Origin: Holophagales bacterium
GTDB taxonomy: Bacteria > Acidobacteriota > Holophagae > Holophagales > Holophagaceae
Assembly: GCA_031281385.1 (NCBI GenBank)
Contig: JAITFL010000044.1
Location: 1 to 13,474 of the forward strand
Direction of reading: 5' to 3'
DNA length: 13,474 nucleotides
A program made the translations under genes and the position numbers. Under the pieces are notes generated by a model. That model had not been told where the DNA came from, made no database searches, and was given only the letters and a program-made list of their open reading frames with translations. Below are positions 1 through 6,312 of the stretch, piece by piece. Every line of letters starts with the position of its first letter. Position 1 is the first letter of the stretch.

Positions 1-129
1 CGCCCCGGCGGCTACACCAGGATACTCAAGACAGGCCACAGGCGCGGCGACGCCGCCGACATGGCCCTAATAGAGCTGGTTGACTACGTTTTGCCAGAGC
101 CAAAGGATAACAGCGCAAAAGCCGAATAA
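1..129 (+). CDS. rplQ: 50S ribosomal protein L17, C-terminal fragment
   Basis: The window opens inside a reading frame whose last 42 residues read [20 protein letters not shown] and continue MALIELV, ending in an acidic/polar tail ([11 protein letters not shown]) and TAA at 127-129. The GGYTRI-K-GxRRGDAA-MA-IELV block is the conserved C-terminal signature of bacterial L17, a protein of the large ribosomal subunit that binds 23S rRNA near the peptide exit tunnel. The 5' part lies outside the window. L17 is usually the last gene of the rpoA ribosomal operon, and here it is also followed by a convergent unrelated gene (bamD). The stop codon is followed within a few bases by a heptad-repeat array. 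Confidence 0.93.
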   Translation, partial: RPGGYTRILKTGHRRGDAADMALIELVDYVLPEPKDNSAKAE

Positions 130-135
130 AGCTAG

Positions 136-156
136 GTACAAGTTACAAGGTGCAAA
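136..156 (+). repeat. Degenerate heptad array, left copy 1 (GTACAAG orientation)
   Basis: Three tandem 7-mers, GTACAAG (136-142), TTACAAG (143-149) and GTGCAAA (150-156), begin 6 bases after the rplQ stop codon. They are the reverse complement of the heptads at 265-299, so together they bracket the whole rplQ-bamD intergenic segment. The function is unknown. Confidence 0.6.
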
Positions 157-165
157 AATAGGTTC

Positions 166-201
166 TCTCGGTATCCTGCGCTTGCGCTTGGATACGCGAG
201 A
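166..201. other. Intergenic hairpin in the rplQ-bamD convergent gap
   Basis: The arm at 166-176 (TCTCG then GTATCC) pairs with 190-201 (GGATAC, one bulged G, then CGAGA). This gives an 11-bp stem around a 13-nt loop containing the direct repeat TGCGCT-TGCGCT. No T-tract follows on either strand, so a classical intrinsic terminator is not supported. Its position between two convergent genes suggests an RNA-end or folding role. Confidence 0.5.
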
Positions 202-228
202 CCCCTGCGCATCGCCTTGGCTGTTTCC

Positions 229-262
229 GCTGTTCTGATGCGGGCTCCGCCCGCAGAGCAGC
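229..262. other. Strong intergenic hairpin with REP-like palindromic core
   Basis: TGCGGGC (239-245) pairs perfectly with GCCCGCA (249-255) around a TCC loop. The stem is extended below a 3-nt bulge by GCTGTTC (229-235) with GAGCAGC (256-262), including one G-U pair. It sits in the convergent gap between rplQ and bamD and may help end or protect either transcript, but it has no T-tract. The core 18-mer at 237-254 recurs almost exactly at 6167-6184. Confidence 0.5.
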
Positions 263-264
263 CT

Positions 265-299
265 CTTGTAACTGGTATCTAGTACCTTGTACCTGCACT
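265..299 (-). repeat. Degenerate heptad array, right copy 1 (CTTGTAC orientation)
   Basis: Five tandem 7-mers in register start at 265, 272, 279, 286 and 293. The first is CTTGTAA, the fourth CTTGTAC, and the last and most diverged CTGCACT. The last unit runs into the bamD stop codon (CTA at 298-300 on the + strand). The 10-mer GCCTCTTGTA at its inner border (261-270) is repeated exactly at 2100-2109 at the border of the other CTTGTAC-oriented array. Confidence 0.6.
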
Positions 300-1269
300 A
301 CCCGTCTAATTCTTCCGTTATCCTAGTCTGGCCCAGCGCGAGCAGGCGGTCTCTGGCAAGGCCCGCCCAAGTGCTATTTGGGTAGCTCTCAACTAGGCGC
401 AGGTAGTACGCCCTAGCTTCAGCGGTGAATTTGTCGGTTTGGTCTTTGGTGAAAAAGTCGCGGCGCAGATCCCACTGCCTTCTTTCGGCAGAAGTTAGGG
501 TGTCTTCATCCGTCTTGCCTATGGAGTTCAAAAAAGACTGATACTCTTGCGTAAAATCGTCACGGCTGGGGTAGCGGCGCCTCAGGGCCTCGCCCAAGTA
601 ATAATAGGCGCGTTCGCGGTCGGAAAACTCTGGGTAGGTTTCCAGCATGTTCTTTAGCCTGGTCTCTGCGGCGCGGAACTGGCTGGTGTTCACGTAAAAA
701 ATGGCCACGCCCAGTTCGTGCTCGGCCAGGCGCGCCCAGCATGTGTTGATCTTGGCCTTTGCATCGGTGGCGTACGGCGTGCCCGGGGAATCGGTAAGCA
801 GGCGGTTGAACGCCTCTATCGCTTTGTGGGTGGCGGACTGGTCGCGCTGGCTGTCCTCTATCTGGACAAATCGGCAAAGGGCTATGCGGTACAGAACATA
901 GTCTTTTTGCTCGTGCCTTGGAAAGTAATTCAGCAGGCTTTGGTACTCCACCTCGGCAAGCGCAAAATTGTTTTTCCTGCTGTAAAAAAGACTATCCGCG
1001 ATAAGCAGTTTGGCTCTTGGGAAAAACACCGAGCCTGGCATGTATTCTTCGATGAGCTTCAGCGTCTCGCGCCCGTCGTCCCACTTTCCTCGGTTAAGCT
1101 GCGCCTCGCCCCTTTCCATCAATTGCTGGGCGGACACTGTGGGGGCAGGGGCCTTTCTAACTGGGGCGGCCCTCTGTGGACTCTTGCACCCTGTGGCAAG
1201 AATGGCCAAGGCAAGAGCGGACAAAGCCAATGGCAATAGGCTGAATGGGCTGCGGCGGTAATGATTCAT
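298..1269 (-). CDS. bamD: BamD-like outer membrane assembly lipoprotein
   Basis: Predicted 323-residue lipoprotein of the BamD/YfiO family, a component of the machinery that folds beta-barrel proteins into the outer membrane. It acts on the periplasmic face of that membrane. The N-terminus has a basic start (RR at 5-6), a hydrophobic core and a lipobox-like LATGC with the acylated cysteine at residue 28. A long TPR-like helical region follows. Characteristic stretches are MERGEAQLNRGKW, LLIADSLFYSRKNNFALAEV, YQSLLNYFPRH and the C-terminal LVESYPNSTWAGLARDRL. The length is slightly above the E. coli protein. I chose the ATG at 1269 because AAGGAA lies about 5 bases upstream and the lipoprotein signal then begins at residue 1; a longer in-frame start at 1350 would add a non-signal extension. 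The stop codon abuts the heptad array at 265-299. Confidence 0.82.
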   Translation of the reverse strand: MNHYRRSPFSLLPLALSALALAILATGCKSPQRAAPVRKAPAPTVSAQQLMERGEAQLNRGKWDDGRETLKLIEEYMPGSVFFPRAKLLIADSLFYSRKNNFALAEVEYQSLLNYFPRHEQKDYVLYRIALCRFVQIEDSQRDQSATHKAIEAFNRLLTDSPGTPYATDAKAKINTCWARLAEHELGVAIFYVNTSQFRAAETRLKNMLETYPEFSDRERAYYYLGEALRRRYPSRDDFTQEYQSFLNSIGKTDEDTLTSAERRQWDLRRDFFTKDQTDKFTAEARAYYLRLVESYPNSTWAGLARDRLLALGQTRITEELDG

Positions 1270-1356
1270 TGGGGTTCCTTCATATTTTGCTAGTGCGGCT
1301 AAACATAGACAAGTTCCCTTTCCCAATGGGCGGGGCGATGGTAGCACCAACTCTAA

Positions 1357-1386
1357 AATATACCAGTTTCCAGCTATGCGCTACAA
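1357..1386 (-). promoter_or_regulatory. Possible bamD promoter
   Basis: On the minus strand TGGTATATT provides an extended -10 (hexamer TATATT at 1357-1362). An 18-bp spacer separates it from TTGTAG (1381-1386), a weak -35 that lies within a heptad-repeat unit. Transcription would begin near 1350, leaving a leader of about 80 nt before the bamD ATG at 1269. The -35 matches consensus at only about three positions, so this is tentative. Confidence 0.28.
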
Positions 1387-1401
1387 GGTGCGAGATGCAA
1401 A
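1381..1401 (+). repeat. Degenerate heptad array, left copy 2 (GTACAAG orientation)
   Basis: Three 7-mers in register, CTACAAG (1381-1387), GTGCGAG (1388-1394) and ATGCAAA (1395-1401), resemble unit by unit the array at 136-156, including the ending TGCAAA. It begins 11 bases beyond the antitoxin stop codon (1412-1414) and is oriented opposite to the array at 2104-2124 on the far side of the toxin-antitoxin operon. Confidence 0.5.
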
Positions 1402-1411
1402 TCGCCGCGTG

Positions 1412-1696
1412 CTATGCGTCTGCAGAAACCAATGCCGTTGCGACCCGCTCCATCGCATCTTGGGGCATTTCTGCAGATTGCCCTGGTGTGTCGCCAGAAA
1501 ACAACCGGCAAAGTACTCTGTATTCAATGCCAGTCTGCTGGGATAGCTGCAAGATGCTGCGGGCTTGTAGGACATTGGATGCAGCCCGCAGAAAATAGGA
1601 GCTGTCGTTTTCTGCCAAGGCGGCTTTTAAGTACGCTGCCATGTCCTCAACGCTGCCCAAATAATCCAGTGCACTGTAGCGGCTTGTAGTTACCAT
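1412..1696 (-). CDS. Type II antitoxin, HI1420-like helix-turn-helix protein
   Basis: 94-residue protein resembling addiction-module antidotes of the HI1420 family. The N-terminal half reads YSALDYLGSVEDMAAYLKAA, followed by a helical stretch and a probable helix-turn-helix around residues 46-67 (RSILQLSQQTGIEYRVLCRL, then FSGD). Members bind and neutralise the RelE-like toxin and repress their own promoter. The start overlaps the toxin's 3' end by 7 bases, and AAAGGG lies upstream inside the toxin gene, so the two are translationally linked. The part after the HTH (TPGQSAEMPQDAMERV) departs from the usual NPS-motif ending of the family. The toxin-first gene order matches the HI1419-HI1420 arrangement. 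Confidence 0.75.
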   Translation of the reverse strand: MVTTSRYSALDYLGSVEDMAAYLKAALAENDSSYFLRAASNVLQARSILQLSQQTGIEYRVLCRLFSGDTPGQSAEMPQDAMERVATALVSADA

Positions 1697-2004
1697 CGGT
1701 TTTCCCTTTCTAAGTCCATTTTGAAATCTATTGCTTGGTCAATTGCGCGCTGTTGTTGATTCTTGGTGCCGCCAACTAGCAAAAGGTACAGGTTTTTTCC
1801 TCGTTGGCAAAAATACAGGCGATACCCTGGCCCCACGTCTATGCGCATCTCCGAAACGCCTTCTCTGATGTTCCACTTGCAATCTCCAAAATTGCCACCT
1901 TCCGCACGTTCGATTCTCACGTTTATCGCTTGCTTCCCAACTATATCTTTCAAGCTGTCAAGCCATTCGTCGAAATAGTCTGTTTTGTCCAGTGTGTTTT
2001 CCAT
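1690..2004 (-). CDS. Type II toxin, HI1419-like RelE/HigB superfamily
   Basis: 104-residue protein matching the addiction-module killer family typified by HI1419. Visible landmarks are FDEWLDSLKD near the N-terminus, IERAEGGNFGD at 31-41, GVSEMRIDVGPGYRLYF at 49-65 and the ending GGTKNQQQRAIDQA at 78-91, where the family usually has GGDKSSQ. Relatives are RelE-fold mRNA interferases or translation inhibitors. Catalytic activity of this copy is inferred only. The ATG at 2004 is preceded by weak Shine-Dalgarno sequence. Its promoter appears to be buried in the palindrome at 2021-2058. Base composition looks more AT-rich than the neighbouring bamD and transporter genes, consistent with acquisition by transfer. 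Confidence 0.8.
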   Translation of the reverse strand: MENTLDKTDYFDEWLDSLKDIVGKQAINVRIERAEGGNFGDCKWNIREGVSEMRIDVGPGYRLYFCQRGKNLYLLLVGGTKNQQQRAIDQAIDFKMDLERENRW

Positions 2005-2020
2005 CTGTTTCCATCAATCA

Positions 2021-2058
2021 TTATAGCAGTTCAATTATTCGTAGTTGAACTGCTATAA
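2021..2058. promoter_or_regulatory. Palindromic operator/promoter of the toxin-antitoxin operon
   Basis: TTATAGCAGTTCAA (2021-2034) is repeated perfectly in inverse at 2045-2058 around a 10-base centre. On the minus strand one arm contains the extended -10 TGCTATAAT (hexamer at 2020-2025). TTCAAC in the other arm lies 18 bp upstream as a weak -35. Transcription would start about 9 nt before the toxin ATG at 2004. A palindrome covering the promoter is where the antitoxin or toxin-antitoxin complex would bind for autorepression, which is typical of such modules. Binding is inferred; the palindrome itself is seen directly. Confidence 0.62.
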
Positions 2059-2103
2059 AAAACCAGCGCGGTCGCATCAAATCAGCCGCCCACATGACGG
2101 CCT

Positions 2104-2124
2104 CTTGTACCTTGCAACTGCCCT
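2104..2124 (-). repeat. Degenerate heptad array, right copy 2 (CTTGTAC orientation)
   Basis: Three units in register, CTTGTAC (2104-2110), CTTGCAA (2111-2117) and CTGCCCT (2118-2124), run into the stop codon of the adjacent permease gene (CTA at 2123-2125). The 265-299 array likewise ends with CTGCACT at the bamD stop codon. The shared inner border GCCTCTTGTA occurs at 2100-2109. Confidence 0.55.
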
Positions 2125-3418
2125 ATTCGTAGCGCAAGGCTTCGATGGGGTCCTGCCTGGCGGCCTTGAGCGCTGGCCACAGCCCGGCGGCTAGGCCAGT
2201 GCCTGTGCTGACAGCCACTCCAAGTATGATGGACCACAGCGGCGCGGCGGCGGGGAAGCCGGACACCAGCTTGACCAACAGACCGCAGCCAAGGCCAAAG
2301 GCGATGCCAAATATGCCGCCCATGCCCGTGAGTGTCACCGCCTCCACCAAAAACTGCGCGGCTATGTCTTTGCGCGTTGCGCCAAGGGCCTTTCTGACGC
2401 CTATTTCGCGGGTGCGCTCGGTCACGCTGACCAGCATTATGTTCATCACGCCCACGCCGCCCACTATCAGCGCGATGCTGGCGATAAGTATCATCACGGC
2501 GGCTATGCCGTTGGTTATGGTGCGCTGCCTATCTAGCTGGCTTTCTAGGGATTCCACGCCAAAGTTGTCTGGCTCGCTGGGCTTTAGACCCCTCCTAGCT
2601 CTCATAACCGTTGTTATTTCGTCTATCAAGCCTGGCACGTCCTCTGCCCTGCGCGGCAGGATTTCGATGTTTAGGTTTTCCCACCTCGAAAGGCGTATCC
2701 ACGGCCACATTTCATCGAACGTGGTAAACGGAATATATATTACATTGTCCATGCTATTGCCCAAGACCGAGCCCTTCTTTTTTAGAACGCCCACGACCCG
2801 CATCGGCACGCCGTTAAAAAACACTTGCCTGCCCAGCGGATCTTTTTGTGGAAACAGGGCCTTTACTATGTCGTAGCCGATGACGCAGGTTCTGGTGGAG
2901 TGGAACATGTCCGCTTGGGCAAAGAAGCGGCCGTCCTCCACTTCAACGTTGCGGACAACCGCATATTCTGGGATGACGCCTGTTATGTTGGGGTTGTAGG
3001 CTTCATCGCCGGTGGTATTCTTTATGTTTACGCCGCTGCCCCACCACAAGCCCCTATGGCAACTGACCGCTTTTGCGAGCGTTAGGTATTGCTTGAGCGC
3101 ATCGGCATCGTCTGTAGTAAGGTTGGGGCGCGAACGCTGTTCTGGGGGGATGGAGTAGTCCCCTCCGGCAGAGTACAGAGGGCTAAATTTCCTCAGTCTC
3201 ACCACGTTGGAGCCAAACTGGGAAAAGGCCGTGTCTATAGAGCTATTGAAGCCCGCTACGAGGCTGACCATGGCGATGACAGACGCCACGCCCACCACTA
3301 TGCCAAGCAGCGTAAGGAAAGACCTCAATTTTTGTGCGCGTATGGAATTGGCGGCAAAGCGGATGTTCTCTGTGTTGAACGCCCGCAAAAACCTGAATTT
3401 GTACAGAGTGAAAGCCAT
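2123..3418 (-). CDS. MacB/FtsX-family ABC transporter permease (permease B)
   Basis: 431-residue permease of the MacB/FtsX (type VII ABC) fold. A first membrane segment lies in the conserved KLRSFLTLLGIVVGVASVIA stretch near the N-terminus. A large MacB-type periplasmic core domain follows (VVRNVEVEDGRFF, PLGRQVFFNGVPMRVVGVLK). Three C-terminal membrane segments flank the cytoplasmic coupling motif SVTERTREIGVRKALGATRK. There is no fused ATPase domain. I chose the ATG at 3418, four bases after the stop of permease A, which gives a normal N-terminus; a longer frame to 3517 would overlap permease A with a proline- and arginine-rich non-family extension. It probably pairs with permease A, the adaptor and the ATPase. 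The substrate is not identifiable. Confidence 0.85.
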   Translation of the reverse strand: MAFTLYKFRFLRAFNTENIRFAANSIRAQKLRSFLTLLGIVVGVASVIAMVSLVAGFNSSIDTAFSQFGSNVVRLRKFSPLYSAGGDYSIPPEQRSRPNLTTDDADALKQYLTLAKAVSCHRGLWWGSGVNIKNTTGDEAYNPNITGVIPEYAVVRNVEVEDGRFFAQADMFHSTRTCVIGYDIVKALFPQKDPLGRQVFFNGVPMRVVGVLKKKGSVLGNSMDNVIYIPFTTFDEMWPWIRLSRWENLNIEILPRRAEDVPGLIDEITTVMRARRGLKPSEPDNFGVESLESQLDRQRTITNGIAAVMILIASIALIVGGVGVMNIMLVSVTERTREIGVRKALGATRKDIAAQFLVEAVTLTGMGGIFGIAFGLGCGLLVKLVSGFPAAAPLWSIILGVAVSTGTGLAAGLWPALKAARQDPIEALRYE

Positions 3419-3422
3419 TTGC

Positions 3423-4658
3423 CTACTCCGCCCGCAGCGCGTCAATGACCAGCAGGCCGGCGGCCCTCCTGGCCGGGACCCAGCCGGCGAGAAGGCCCAC
3501 GGCCGCCGAAACGCCAATGGCCATTGCCACGATGGTCAAGGTGACTTGGGCGGGGAAGCCTGTCATGCCCTTTATGCTTAGCGCAATGGCGGCGCCCATC
3601 AAAAACCCAAAAATGCCGCCCACAACAGACAACATAGTGGCTTCTAGCAAAAATTGCCGCATGACATCCCCCCGGCTGGCACCGATGGCCCTTCTGATGC
3701 CAATCTCCTGTGTGCGCTGGGCGACGCTGACTAGCATGATGTTCATCACGACGATGCCGCCCACGAAGAGGCTGACCCCGGTTATCAGTATGAAGAATGA
3801 AAAGATTGCGGCCGTAATTTGGCCGATGAAATCCATTACGAAATCTTTGGACAAAATAGCAAAGGGGTCGGGCGTGCGAAAAGGCGTGTGGCGCATGGCC
3901 CTCATGTACGCCCGCACCTCGTCCTGCGCTGCGTCCATGAGGTCTAGGCTCTTGGCCTTGACCGTTATTTGTATGTCAGACCAAGGACGCAGGAAATTTC
4001 TTCTGAATACAGAGAAGGGAATATAAATGCGGGAATCGTTGCTGTTGCCGCCTCCAAAAGACTCGCCCTCTTTTTTCATCGCGCCAACTACCCTGAATGG
4101 CAGGCCCGCCACCAAGATAGTCCTACCAATGGGGTCTTGCAGTCCAAAAAACTCTTCTTTGATGTTGGCACCTATTACGGCCACATACTTTGTGGAATTT
4201 TCTTCTGGCTCGGTGAACCACCTGCCCAAGCCCTCGTCTAGGTCTAAGTTCAGAATAGTGTTGGAGTTTGCCGTGGCGCCAAATATTTCGGCTCCTTCAT
4301 ATTTTTTGGCCCCATAGTAGGCTATCCTGTTGGCTGAAGACGCGGCACCCACGGCGGCCACAGATGGCAGACCTGCGTCGCGGATCCTAACGAAATCGTT
4401 CACCGTGATGCTGGGTCGCTTCCATTGCTCTATAGCTTCCTCTCTGGTTCTTGTGATGCCATATTTGCTCACGAAGAACGTATCGGGCGCCAAGAAATTT
4501 AACTGATTTTCGATCATCACTGTCAGGCCAGAGACGATGCTGACAACGGCGACGATGGATGCGACGCTAATGACGATGCCCAGCAGCGTCAGAAAGCTGC
4601 GGAGCCTGTGCGCGAACAGGGCGCGCAGGGACGAGTGGAATAGATCAAGGATGCTCAA
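3423..4658 (-). CDS. MacB/FtsX-family ABC transporter permease (permease A)
   Basis: 411-residue MacB/FtsX-type permease lacking an ATPase domain. The first transmembrane segment spans about residues 21-45 (RSFLTLLGIVISVASIVAVV). A periplasmic core follows to about residue 276, including LGRWFTEPEENSTKYVAVIG and DPIGRTILVAGLPFRVVGAM. Three further membrane segments lie around 283-312, 341-363 and 372-392. The coupling motif RTQEIGIRRAIGASRGDVMR (about 315-334) contacts the separate ATPase in this family. The start codon appears to be TTG at 4658, 15 bases after the adaptor stop, with no strong Shine-Dalgarno; no early in-frame ATG exists. It differs substantially from permease B, so the pair would form a heterodimer. 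Confidence 0.84.
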   Translation of the reverse strand: MSILDLFHSSLRALFAHRLRSFLTLLGIVISVASIVAVVSIVSGLTVMIENQLNFLAPDTFFVSKYGITRTREEAIEQWKRPSITVNDFVRIRDAGLPSVAAVGAASSANRIAYYGAKKYEGAEIFGATANSNTILNLDLDEGLGRWFTEPEENSTKYVAVIGANIKEEFFGLQDPIGRTILVAGLPFRVVGAMKKEGESFGGGNSNDSRIYIPFSVFRRNFLRPWSDIQITVKAKSLDLMDAAQDEVRAYMRAMRHTPFRTPDPFAILSKDFVMDFIGQITAAIFSFFILITGVSLFVGGIVVMNIMLVSVAQRTQEIGIRRAIGASRGDVMRQFLLEATMLSVVGGIFGFLMGAAIALSIKGMTGFPAQVTLTIVAMAIGVSAAVGLLAGWVPARRAAGLLVIDALRAE

Positions 4659-4673
4659 GGTTTTAGACCCGAT

Positions 4674-5909
4674 TTAACTTTTTCCTGCGTTTCCTGGCCC
4701 TGCTTTTCCAGGTCCTGCCTTTTTGGCGTCAACTTTTACCTTGGTGCCATCCCTTAGTTCGCGGAGGGCCCTGAGTGGGCCAGAAGCTATGACGTCGCCC
4801 TCCTTGAGGCCCTCAAGTACTTCGATGCTCATGTCACCGGCCAGACCAGTTTTTATTGGCACAAACTTGACCGCGCCTGCATCCACCAAGAAAACTCCTT
4901 CTTCTTCCTTTTTGTCGCCGGGCTTAAACGTTTCGCCCTCTTTCAGTTGGATGTCCCTGACCACCAGCGCCTGAAATGGTATGGCCAGCGCGTTGTCGCT
5001 GCTGCCGGTAAAGATGTCGGCCTGGGCGCTGAGCCCTGGCTTGATGGTGTCGGGTGGGTCAAGTATCTGCACCTTGACCTTGAACTTTACCGCCGCCTGC
5101 TGGCCGCTTTGCAGCAGGGGGCTGCCGCCGACCTCGGTAACAACACCCTTGAAGGTCTGGTTTGGATATGCGTCTATGCGAACTTGGGCTTCTAGGCCGT
5201 TCTTGACGTTTGGAATAGAGGCTTCATCTACTTCCATTTCCGTCTCCACCTTGCTCATGTCGGAGATGGTGAGAAGCACGGTGCCTGGCTGGTTCATGGT
5301 GCCAATGACGGCCGTCTCGCCCTGCTCGATGCGCCGAGACGTGACAACGCCGTCCATGGGCGACACTATGACAGTCTTTGCATGGTCAACCTTTGCCTGC
5401 TCCAAGGTGGCCCTAGACTGCTCTATCCTCTTGGTGGCCGCTTCCAAAGAACTTTGGTAGGTAGTGAGTTTGGTCTTTGCGTTTTCGTATTCTTGCACAG
5501 AAATGATGCCATTTTTCCAGTTGCTTTCGGCGCGGGCGAAGTCTGACCGCGCCTGTTCCAAGTTGGCCTTGGTGGATTCCAGATCCGCTAGGCTTCCATT
5601 GAGCGCGGCTTCAAGGCTTTCAACGTAGGCCTTGGTTCTGGCTGGGTCAATTTCCAGCAGGAACTGCCCCTCTCTTACGCGGTCGCCCTCCTTGACGGTG
5701 AGCCTAGTGACCTGGCCGCTGAGGTTGGCGCTGAGGTCGGCCTTGCGGACCGCCTGTATTTTCCCGTTGGCGCTGACCTTGGAGACCAAGCTTTCGCGCC
5801 CCACATTGGAAACCGTTACCAGCAACCCCTCGTCTTTGCGGGTGAGCAATCCCACCACGATAAGCGCCAACAGCGCCGACCCGCCAATTATCCATACTTT
5901 TCGCTTCAT
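4674..5909 (-). CDS. MacA/HlyD-type periplasmic adaptor subunit
   Basis: 411-residue membrane fusion protein that would link the inner-membrane permeases to an outer-membrane channel. A single N-terminal anchor occupies about 5-22 (VWIIGGSALLALIVVGLL). The first lipoyl half lies near 59-90 (LSANLSGQVTRLTVKEGDRV). An alpha-helical hairpin at about 92-178 is rich in Glu, Ala and Lys. The second lipoyl half is near 179-210 (IVSPMDGVVTSRRIEQGE), and a beta-barrel follows from about 218 (SKVETEMEVDEASI). The last residues are a low-complexity Lys/Ala/Gly/Pro tail with a repeated KAGPG. I chose the ATG at 5909 because GGGAG lies 8 bases upstream; a TTG seven codons earlier is possible. No TolC-type gene is present in the window. 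Confidence 0.87.
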   Translation of the reverse strand: MKRKVWIIGGSALLALIVVGLLTRKDEGLLVTVSNVGRESLVSKVSANGKIQAVRKADLSANLSGQVTRLTVKEGDRVREGQFLLEIDPARTKAYVESLEAALNGSLADLESTKANLEQARSDFARAESNWKNGIISVQEYENAKTKLTTYQSSLEAATKRIEQSRATLEQAKVDHAKTVIVSPMDGVVTSRRIEQGETAVIGTMNQPGTVLLTISDMSKVETEMEVDEASIPNVKNGLEAQVRIDAYPNQTFKGVVTEVGGSPLLQSGQQAAVKFKVKVQILDPPDTIKPGLSAQADIFTGSSDNALAIPFQALVVRDIQLKEGETFKPGDKKEEEGVFLVDAGAVKFVPIKTGLAGDMSIEVLEGLKEGDVIASGPLRALRELRDGTKVKVDAKKAGPGKAGPGNAGKS

Positions 5910-5982
5910 GTCTGCAACTCCCAAATGCAAGAACCAGTTGATGGCAACACTATGGATTCGCAGGAAACCAACAAAGGTTTAG

Positions 5983-6020
5983 CGCCCAAAATAAAAAAAA
6001 ACAAAAAACTTGTTTGGGCG
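5983..6020. other. Stem closing an A/T-rich loop upstream of the adaptor gene
   Basis: CGCCCAAA (5983-5990) pairs with TTTGGGCG (6013-6020) around a 22-base loop that is almost all A on the + strand. On the minus strand, AAACAA then TTGTTT followed by a long T-run also gives a weak terminator-like hairpin just ahead of the adaptor gene. Attenuation is possible but the stem is AT-rich. Confidence 0.35.
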
Positions 6021-6166
6021 GGCAGAGTCCAGTGGCTTCCTTCAAGTCATGGCTTAGAATACCACTAAATGCAGGGAAAATGGGGGAATACGCGAAATGG
6101 CTATATTTATCGGCGAATGGGGCGGTTTTGTCGGCGAAAGTACTAGGGGGTAGGGGTAATGGCAAG

Positions 6167-6184
6167 GATGCGGGCTGCGCCCGC
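6167..6184. repeat. REP-like palindromic unit, second copy
   Basis: GATGCGGGCTGCGCCCGC differs from the unit at 237-254 at one base, in the loop. The GCGGGC and GCCCGC arms form a perfect 6-bp stem around TGC. It lies in a different intergenic region about 5.9 kb away. Confidence 0.5.
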
Positions 6185-6283
6185 GTTGATATTTTGCCGA
6201 TTGAACCCCGCAGCGCGGTCATGCGCCGCTTAAATTCTCTGAAAGGGCGGGAGCCCTAAGAGGAATGCGCTTAGTGGCACTAA

Positions 6284-6312
6284 GCTTTGACGCTGCGGGG
6301 CAGCGTCAAAGC
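6284..6312. other. 13-bp perfect hairpin downstream of the exporter ATPase
   Basis: GCTTTGACGCTGC (6284-6296) and its exact inverse (6300-6312) surround a GGG loop, about 50 bases past the ATPase stop codon. Such a stable stem could stop 3' exonucleases or act as a terminator for the minus-strand transcript. No T-run follows on the minus strand, so factor-independent termination is not strongly supported. Confidence 0.5.

Noticed and set aside
136..299. CRISPR-like interpretation of the regular short repeats
   Set aside because: Units are only 7 bp, contiguous and degenerate, with no spacers and no cas genes nearby.
718..1239. Open frame of 173 codons on the + strand opposite bamD
   Set aside because: It is fully antisense to a well-supported lipoprotein gene, has no Shine-Dalgarno and no recognisable family, and its residue mix looks like a shadow frame.
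2145..2876. Open frame of 243 codons on the + strand opposite permease B
   Set aside because: Low-complexity Ser/Thr/Pro/Met-rich translation typical of the antisense of membrane protein codons; the minus-strand permease explains the region.
5950..6222. Possible 90-residue minus-strand protein in the 454-bp spacer
   Set aside because: No ribosome binding site, Pro/Phe-rich translation interrupted by homopolymer-coded residues, no family resemblance, and it spans hairpin and T-run structures. A weak FADK repeat in it is noted but not persuasive.
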